Source of the DNA: Burkholderiaceae bacterium
GTDB taxonomy: Bacteria > Pseudomonadota > Gammaproteobacteria > Burkholderiales > Burkholderiaceae_C
Direction: 5' to 3'
DNA: 5,018 nucleotides
Assembly (NCBI GenBank): GCA_029864165.1
Contig: JAOTTZ010000170.1
Location: forward strand, 1-5,018
Shown: positions 1 to 5,018 of the stretch, piece by piece
Layout: every line of letters starts with the position of its first letter
Position numbering within the stretch: position 1 is the stretch's first letter
The notes under the pieces: model-generated
What the model was told of the DNA's origin: nothing
Databases searched by the model: none
What the model saw: the letters and a program-made list of their open reading frames with translations, nothing else
Translations under genes and position numbers: made by a program

Positions 1-146
1 CTTCTTTGCCGAGCGCCACCTTACGGCGTCGAACCTGAAGGTCTCGACTTCACTTGTATTGGTCCCGGTGCCCGAACCCTCGTCTTATGCATTGATGATC
101 GTGGGTCTCGCGGGCCTCGGTGCCATCGCCCGCCGCCGTTACCTGG

Positions 147-157
<11 letters not shown>
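1..157 (+). CDS. C-terminal end of a PEP-CTERM sorted secreted protein (partial)
   Basis: Only the last 51 codons are inside the window; the first whole codon is at base 2 and the stop is TAG at 155-157. The tail reads VPVPEPSSYALM, then a short hydrophobic stretch (IVGLAGLGAIA), then the basic run RRR and a few polar residues. This is the complete three-part PEP-CTERM signal: a VPEP motif, a single transmembrane segment and an arginine-rich end. In bacteria with an exosortase (EpsH/XrtA), such proteins are exported by Sec, recognised at the PEP motif and cleaved, and are often linked to exopolysaccharide or biofilm matrix. No exosortase gene is in view. The preceding residues (KVSTSLVLVPVP) give no clue to the passenger function, which lies upstream of the window. 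The gene converges on ettA and overlaps its stop by 11 bp. Confidence 0.9.
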
Positions 158-1811
<1,654 letters not shown>

Positions 1812-1824
1812 TGAGGGGATCCTG

Positions 1825-1852
1825 AAAAAAGCAAAGGGCTGCCATGGCAGCC
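1825..1852 (-). promoter_or_regulatory. Hairpin plus T-run in the ettA leader (possible attenuator)
   Basis: Read on the - strand, a perfect 16-bp palindrome (1852-1837, GGCTGCCATGGCAGCC) can fold as a six-pair GC-rich stem with a CATG loop. It is followed by CTTTGCTTTTTT (1836-1825) and then by the ettA ribosome binding site at 1823-1820. This resembles a short intrinsic terminator placed about 25 bases before the start codon. No other - strand gene lies upstream to be terminated, so if functional it would attenuate ettA. The T-run begins six bases after the stem, which weakens the case. Confidence 0.35.
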
Positions 1853-1938
1853 AAGCGGCTATTGTCGCCTCGCGTCGCGCATGGGCTGTGGGGCTACGCA
1901 CAAGTTATCGGGGTGCCAGTGCCGGCGGTCGTTCTCTG

Positions 1939-1976
1939 CCAAGGTAGAAAATACTCGCGAGTATTTTCTACCTTGG
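1939..1976. repeat. Perfect 38-bp palindrome upstream of the DUF4143 ATPase
   Basis: The left arm CCAAGGTAGAAAATACTCG (1939-1957) is followed with no spacer by its exact reverse complement (1958-1976), giving 19 matched pairs centred on TCGCGA. The flanking pair 1938/1977 no longer matches. It lies in the divergent ettA-ATPase intergenic region, 62 bases before the ATPase start and 127 bases before the ettA start. A -10-like TAAAAT (1978-1983) begins one base after it. It could be a dimeric operator, a cruciform or recombination target, or a long RNA hairpin in the ATPase leader. Both arms are AT-rich in the middle, unlike the surrounding DNA. Confidence 0.9.
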
Positions 1977-1977
1977 T

Positions 1978-1983
1978 TAAAAT
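1978..1983 (+). promoter_or_regulatory. Possible -10 hexamer for the ATPase gene
   Basis: TAAAAT matches the sigma-70 -10 consensus at five of six positions and lies 55 bases before the ATPase start codon. With a 17-bp spacer the -35 position falls on TCGCGA at the centre of the palindrome, which does not resemble TTGACA. If this promoter is real it is either activator-dependent or directly occluded by whatever binds the palindrome. Confidence 0.3.
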
Positions 1984-2038
1984 CGCCCAGACAGACCGCC
2001 ACGGCGAGCACTGTCCGCCACCTCAACTCCGCCCCGCC

Positions 2039-3163
2039 ATGCCGCCCGATCTCCCACGTTATCTGCTGCCACAGGTCCAGAGCGATCTCGCGCGCAAGAT
2101 GGTCCTTCTAGGTGGCCCACGCCAGGTCGGTAAAACGGCCCTTGGCCGTGCCGCTATCGCGGACCCGCGTGCGTACTTGAACTTCGACGTCGCGGAACAT
2201 CGCAACGCCATTTTGCGCGCCACGCTTCCGCCCACCAGTGCGTGGTTTTTCGACGAGATACACAAGTATCGCGGCTGGCGCAACTTTCTCAAGGGGCTGT
2301 ATGACGCGCGCCCGCAGGGGCAACAGATTCTGGTCACCGGTAGTGCCCGGCTCGACTTCTATCGCTTCGGCGGCGACTCGCTGCAAGGGCGCTACCATTT
2401 TCTGCGCCTGCATCCGTTTTCCGTCGCGGAGTTGCAGGCACACAGCCGCGGCGACTTCGACGCGTTGATGCAGTTGTCGGGTTTCCCCGAGCCCTTGCTC
2501 GGCGGTAACGCCACCGAGGCGAGGCGTTGGTCGCTCGCGTATCGCGATCGCCTGATTCGCGAAGAGGTCACCAGCTTGGAGAACATCAGCGACCTGACCA
2601 AACTCGAGCTGCTGGCGATCGCGCTGCCCGCGCGCGTTGGCAGCCCGTTGTCGATCAACGCGCTGCGCGAGGATTTGCAGGTCGCGCACGCGACCCTCGC
2701 GCGCTGGCTAGACGTGTTGGAGCGCCTGTATGCGATTTTTCGTATCTCACCGTTTGGCGCTCCACTCCTGCGTGCCGTCAAAAAGGAGCGCAAACACTAC
2801 CACTTCGACTGGACCGTGGTCGAGGCTATGCCGGCACGCTTCGAGAACCTGGTTGCCGCGCATCTGCTGAAGTGGGTTGAGTACCAGATCGACACCCAGG
2901 GCCGGGCGCTGGAGTTGCGCTACTTCCGCGACATCGACGGCCGCGAGGTTGATTTCGTGATCACAGAACGCGCTGGCAAGCCAGTGGCTTTCGTCGAATG
3001 CAAGTGGGAGGACGCACCCGTGGACCGGTCGCTGCGTTACTTGCGAGACCGCTTCCCCGACGTGCCCGCGTGGCAGGTTAGCGCGATCGGCACACGCGAT
3101 TACGTCACACCAGAGGCCATCCGCGTCGCGCCTGCGACCGTTTTGTTGCGCAAGCTCGTGTGA
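2039..3163 (+). CDS. AAA_14/DUF4143 family ATP-binding protein
   Basis: The protein has 374 residues, a usual size for this family. The N-terminal ATPase core shows Walker A GPRQVGKT (26-33), Walker B SAWFFDEIHK with D72 and E73, and a sensor-like LVTGSARLDF (98-107). The stretch QGRYHFLRLHPFS (116-128) is also typical. The C-terminal half (about 170-340) matches DUF4143: a winged-helix-like middle, then REVDFVI (302-308) and VAFVECKW (316-323). Those last two are reminiscent of the D...ExK pattern of PD-(D/E)XK nuclease folds. The family is very common in bacteria and archaea, often in many scattered copies, and has no established physiological role. The ATG at 2039 is chosen because homologs begin a few residues before the YLLP..QSDLARKMV segment. 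There is no clear Shine-Dalgarno sequence, and the frame stays open back to 1844 without family-like residues. It stands alone, divergent from ettA, behind the long palindrome. Confidence 0.9.
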   Translation: MPPDLPRYLLPQVQSDLARKMVLLGGPRQVGKTALGRAAIADPRAYLNFDVAEHRNAILRATLPPTSAWFFDEIHKYRGWRNFLKGLYDARPQGQQILVTGSARLDFYRFGGDSLQGRYHFLRLHPFSVAELQAHSRGDFDALMQLSGFPEPLLGGNATEARRWSLAYRDRLIREEVTSLENISDLTKLELLAIALPARVGSPLSINALREDLQVAHATLARWLDVLERLYAIFRISPFGAPLLRAVKKERKHYHFDWTVVEAMPARFENLVAAHLLKWVEYQIDTQGRALELRYFRDIDGREVDFVITERAGKPVAFVECKWEDAPVDRSLRYLRDRFPDVPAWQVSAIGTRDYVTPEAIRVAPATVLLRKLV

Positions 3164-3247
3164 TCGGTGAAGATCGCGGGGTGGAAAGCCGGCGCATGTG
3201 GCTGTCAGCCGAGTGCTGGGCTTGGTCGCAGGGAAGAAACTCAGTGA

Positions 3248-3277
3248 GCACGCGGTCTTTGTCTGTCCGCCGCGTGC
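3248..3277. repeat. Inverted repeat, 8-bp GC-rich stem
   Basis: GCACGCGG (3248-3255) is exactly complementary to CCGCGTGC (3270-3277) around a 14-base loop. It lies 84 bases after the ATPase stop. There is no following T-run on the + strand. It may protect or stabilise the 3' end of the ATPase mRNA, or be chance in GC-rich DNA. Confidence 0.4.
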
Positions 3278-3301
3278 GCCAGGAACGGAGCCACACAATT
3301 A

Positions 3302-3362
3302 GCTACGCTTTGGCCCAAATAATAAAGGCCGCGGCCCCTTGAATGGGGGTTGACTGCGTAGC
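3302..3362. repeat. Long-range inverted repeat enclosing GGCC repeats
   Basis: GCTACGC (3302-3308) pairs exactly with GCGTAGC (3356-3362). The enclosed 47 bases contain GGCC three times, including the 10-bp palindrome GGCCGCGGCC (3327-3336), and a CCCC/GGGG mini-stem (3335-3338 with 3345-3348). The arrangement allows a branched fold. No known element was recognised. Confidence 0.3.
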
Positions 3363-3377
3363 GCTTATGCCAAGAAT
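3350..3377 (+). promoter_or_regulatory. Possible sigma-70 promoter upstream of the secreted-protein gene
   Basis: TTGACT (3350-3355, five of six to TTGACA) and AAGAAT (3372-3377, four of six to TATAAT) are separated by 16 bp. If used, transcription would start near 3384, leaving a leader of roughly 400 bases before the coding start at 3789. The weak -10 keeps confidence low. Confidence 0.3.
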
Positions 3378-3409
3378 CCCGTCACCGAGTGTATTTTCGG
3401 TCGGCGACT

Positions 3410-3441
3410 GTTAACGGCGGCTATTGGGCCCATCGCCTAAC
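3410..3441. repeat. Bulged inverted repeat GTTA-GGCG / CGCC-TAAC
   Basis: GTTA (3410-3413) and GGCG (3416-3419) pair with CGCC (3434-3437) and TAAC (3438-3441), leaving a two-base AC bulge and a loop containing GGGCCC. The bulged stem superficially recalls an integron attC core, but the consensus partners are missing. Confidence 0.3.
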
Positions 3442-3476
3442 TGCCCATACGAATTAACAAGAAAGAAGAGGATGTC

Positions 3477-3788
3477 ATGGCGCAATACGCCCAGAAAGCC
3501 CTCCGTTACTTTGTCGCTCTGGCCTGCACGCTAAATGGCAAGCATCCGCGCGGCTACACATGCCACGGCCCCCTCGGCGCACTTGCGCAGGGTTGTTGGG
3601 CCCGGCGGTTGCAGATATATCCGCTTAAAAGTTTGCTCGGTTCGGCCAGCGGCGTCAACTCGTTGTTCACGACAGCGCTGCATGCTTTGCTGAACGTTCC
3701 TGGGGGCTTGTCTATCGGCGGCAGGTCTCGCCTTAGTTCAACGTTGCTATTCCATCTGTGTTTTATCCCTTTTCTGAGGAGACATCTC
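3477..3788 (+). other. Open stretch of uncertain status ahead of the secreted-protein gene
   Basis: An ATG at 3477 has a good purine-rich ribosome binding site (AAGAGGA, 3466-3472) and stays in frame, without a stop, with the gene at 3789. The 104 residues it would encode are rich in Cys, Leu, Arg and Gly, match no family I recognise, and would bury a clean signal peptide in mid-protein. A second ATG at 3472 gives a 20-codon reading frame (MSWRNTPRKPSV...) ending at TAA 3532-3534. This could be a long 5' leader with a leader peptide, the remnant of another gene, or chance. I do not call it a gene. Confidence 0.35.
3776..3782 (+). promoter_or_regulatory. Ribosome binding site that fixes the start at 3789
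   Basis: GAGGAGA lies six bases before the ATG at 3789, a near-ideal Shine-Dalgarno sequence. Together with the signal peptide that begins there, it decides against the longer in-frame start at 3477. Confidence 0.75.
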
Positions 3789-4325
3789 ATGAAGAATTCG
3801 CACCGCAAGTCACGTACATTCATTGCCACCCTGGCGGCGATTCCTCTCGCTGTTTCGCAAGCATTTGCCGTTGAACTCGTTGTTTGGGACGGCCCAGCGG
3901 CAGGGGGCAACTACGAAACCGCCGCGAACTGGGACCCCAACGTCGTCCCGGTCAACGGCGCGGACACTTACACCGTGATCATCGGGTCGAACGGCGGCAA
4001 CCCAAACGTCAACTACAGCCGGACGGGTTCGAACAGCATCACCAACCTGGACCTGCAAGGCAACGCTACGCTGGCGATCAGTGAAGCTAGCGTGTTTACC
4101 TCAGTGAGTTTGTCAGTGAACGAGGTGGCCCTGATCTCCGGCGACATCAATGCCACTGGTGGCGACTTCACTGCCGTCGGCGCTGGCTCTGGCCTCGTGG
4201 GTGACCACGTTCGAGTGCTCGCTTCGAACGGCGGGAAGGTTGCGATTGCGGGGGCGAACTACTCGCCCACCGGTTTGAGCGGGAGCTTTGACATACTCTC
4301 AGCCACATTGAGTTTTCGCTGGTAG
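3789..4325 (+). pseudogene. Truncated N-terminal part of a secreted PEP-CTERM/autotransporter-like protein
   Basis: The open frame encodes 178 residues. A basic start (KNSHRKSR), a hydrophobic core (FIATLAAIPLAV) and QAFA form a Sec signal peptide, with likely cleavage after residue 27. The mature part starts VELVVWDGPAAGGNY and continues with ANWDPNVVPVNGADTYTV, then Gly/Asn/Ser-rich segments with alternating hydrophobics (NLDLQGNATLAI, LISGDINATGG). That pattern is typical of the first strands of beta-helical proteins with PEP-CTERM or autotransporter-like architecture, which usually run to many hundreds of residues and carry a C-terminal anchor. Here the frame ends after LSATLSFRW with no sorting signal. 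The last eight or so residues come from out-of-frame antitoxin sequence. I infer truncation by recombination near 4291-4310. It may still make a short secreted peptide. It cannot be the other half of the gene ending at 157, because the order is reversed on the same strand. Confidence 0.7.
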
Positions 4326-4453
4326 GCGACCATGTTGAAATGCGTGTCAAGACCTCGCCGGCCGGCGTAATTGACAGCGGTTTCGGTATGCTAAAAAGCC
4401 GTCCCGCCGCCGTGCCGGCAGACCTCGACCCGGCAACACTTGTCAAGCGATGA
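4301..4453 (+). pseudogene. C-terminal fragment of an AbrB-type (VapB-like) antitoxin
   Basis: In the frame ending at TGA 4451-4453, 50 residues read SHIEFSLVGDHVEMRV, then SGFGMLKSRPAAVPAD, then DLDPATLVKR. The first segment looks like the end of a looped-hinge AbrB DNA-binding domain. The GMLKS...VPADLDPA segment looks like the toxin-binding tail of antitoxins paired with PIN toxins. A stop (TGA 4289-4291) precedes it in the same frame, and no other frame just upstream encodes the missing 25 or so N-terminal residues. No credible start remains for the whole segment. An internal ATG at 4340 could start a 37-residue tail peptide, shortly after the stop of the truncated secreted-protein frame. 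The stop overlaps the toxin start as ATGA, the arrangement expected of an original antitoxin-toxin operon. The assignment rests on motif memory and context. Confidence 0.65.
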
Positions 4454-4866
4454 TAGGACTCGACACCGACGTCCTCGCACGCTACGACGTCGACGACAAA
4501 ACTGACGCCGAAGCAGAGCGCCAGCGGGCGGCGGCACAGCGTCTGATCGAATCCGGCCAGCCTTTGATGGTGTGTAAGACGGTAATCTTAGAGTTCGAAT
4601 GGCTTATGCGCGGCTATTGCGGGTTTGCGCAAGCCCAAACGGCAACAGTGTTGCAACACCTGCTCGGTCTGTCGCATGTCACCGTAGAAGACCGAAGCAC
4701 GTTAGAGCAAGCGCTGTCGCACTGCGACGCGGGGATTGACTTCGCCGACGCGCCGCATCACGCGAGCTACCGAGCCTACGCCAGCATGGTGTCATTTGAT
4801 GACCGCAAGTTTGCGCGCAAAGCGGGGCGGTTGGGTTTGGTGCCTAAGGTGGCGGTGCCCGCGTAG
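4450..4866 (+). CDS. PIN-domain toxin, VapC-like
   Basis: The protein has 138 residues, the usual VapC size, and appears intact. The PIN acidic residues are all visible: D5 in MIGLDTDVLARY, E48 in TVILEFEWLMR, D97/D100 in GIDFADAPHHA, and D117/D118 in SFDDRKFARKAG. The asparagine usual at position 7 (LDTNVL) is Asp here. VapC toxins are Mg2+-dependent ribonucleases that cut initiator tRNA, other tRNAs or the 23S sarcin-ricin loop and stop translation; the target here cannot be read from sequence. The start is ATG 4450, overlapping the antitoxin stop by four bases (ATGA), which suggests coupled translation. The expected antitoxin upstream is only a C-terminal fragment, so either the toxin is neutralised by that tail or by a partner elsewhere, or it is weakly expressed or inactive. 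No terminator is seen after it. Confidence 0.88.
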   Translation: MIGLDTDVLARYDVDDKTDAEAERQRAAAQRLIESGQPLMVCKTVILEFEWLMRGYCGFAQAQTATVLQHLLGLSHVTVEDRSTLEQALSHCDAGIDFADAPHHASYRAYASMVSFDDRKFARKAGRLGLVPKVAVPA

Positions 4867-5018
4867 GCGACTACAATCCCCCTCACGCAGCGCTGATCCA
4901 GTCTCCTTGCTGCCGTCAACTCTGACTTGAGCGCAACGGTTCGTCGCGCTTGCACCCTACCTTGAAGCCTGCGACTGGCGCTCACTCCTGTGAGTGACGG
5001 GCCGACCTAGCGTCAAGA
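4867..5018. other. Downstream region without a supported gene
   Basis: The last 152 bases show no credible coding frame on either strand. One small inverted repeat, TCACTC (4982-4987) with GAGTGA (4992-4997) and a CTGT loop, has no T-run. Confidence 0.5.

Larger units (their letters stand above)
3164..3476. other. Intergenic region with several inverted repeats, no supported gene
   Basis: No reading frame here looks like a protein. It contains the hairpins at 3248-3277, 3302-3362 and 3410-3441 and a possible promoter at 3350-3377. None of the hairpins is followed by a convincing T-run, so no intrinsic terminator for the ATPase gene can be named. Confidence 0.6.

Noticed and set aside
1812..1901. 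Longer ettA start at 1901 adding 30 residues
   Set aside because: The extra residues are not EttA-like, whereas homology and a ribosome binding site both support the start at 1811.
1844..2038. Longer ATPase start at 1844
   Set aside because: The added 65 residues run through the palindrome and the ettA leader hairpin and do not look like this family; the family N-terminus fits the ATG at 2039.
2108..2689. 193-residue - strand open frame
   Set aside because: It is a shadow of the DUF4143 ATPase gene with low-complexity Arg/Ala/Gln-rich composition.
2747..3298. 183-residue - strand open frame
   Set aside because: Most of it lies opposite the ATPase gene, and its unshadowed start shows no family-like sequence or ribosome binding site.
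3410..3441. Integron attC-like site
   Set aside because: GCCTAAC fits the RYYYAAC core, but no GTTRRRY partner lies at a suitable distance and there is no integrase or cassette structure.
4194..4345. Repeated LVGDHV motif, once in the secreted protein (about 4194) and once in the antitoxin frame (about 4319)
   Set aside because: The two copies differ at several third codon positions, sit in different frames and share nothing beyond six residues, so chance is more likely than duplication.
4982..4997. Terminator after the toxin gene
   Set aside because: The stem is only six base pairs, no T-run follows, and it lies over 110 bases after the stop.

Overview
The window looks like chromosomal DNA from a GC-rich proteobacterium, most likely a betaproteobacterium. 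This rests on a textbook PEP-CTERM sorting tail (VPEPSSYALM ... RRR), an EttA very close to the proteobacterial form, and GC-rich codon choice throughout. No rRNA, tRNA, CRISPR array or recognisable insertion sequence is present. The assignment is inference from protein style, not a database match.

Layout. Bases 1-157 are the last 51 codons of a secreted PEP-CTERM protein on the + strand. It converges with, and overlaps by 11 bp, the 3' end of ettA (147-1811, - strand), a complete 554-residue ABC-F translation factor. An apparent intrinsic terminator for the PEP-CTERM gene lies inside the ettA coding sequence. Divergent from ettA is a complete 374-residue AAA_14/DUF4143 ATPase (2039-3163, + strand). 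Between the two gene starts lie a hairpin plus T-run in the ettA leader and a perfect 38-bp palindrome (1939-1976).

Bases 3164-3788 hold no convincing gene. The stretch contains several inverted repeats and a possible promoter. From 3789 a well-formed start (strong ribosome binding site, signal peptide) opens a secreted protein resembling the N-terminal part of large PEP-CTERM or autotransporter-like proteins. It ends abruptly at 4325. Near 4291-4310 the sequence changes character: another frame encodes the C-terminal half of an AbrB-type antitoxin with no N-terminal half. That fragment ends in an ATGA overlap with an intact VapC-like PIN-domain toxin (4450-4866). The last 152 bases hold no supported gene.

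How the parts relate. EttA and the ATPase are independent housekeeping or accessory genes sharing a divergent regulatory region. The right-hand side reads as a recombination scar: a truncated secreted-protein gene joined to a beheaded antitoxin, leaving a toxin gene whose partner has lost its expected DNA-binding half. The two observations most worth following up are the long palindrome in front of the ATPase and the apparently orphaned toxin.
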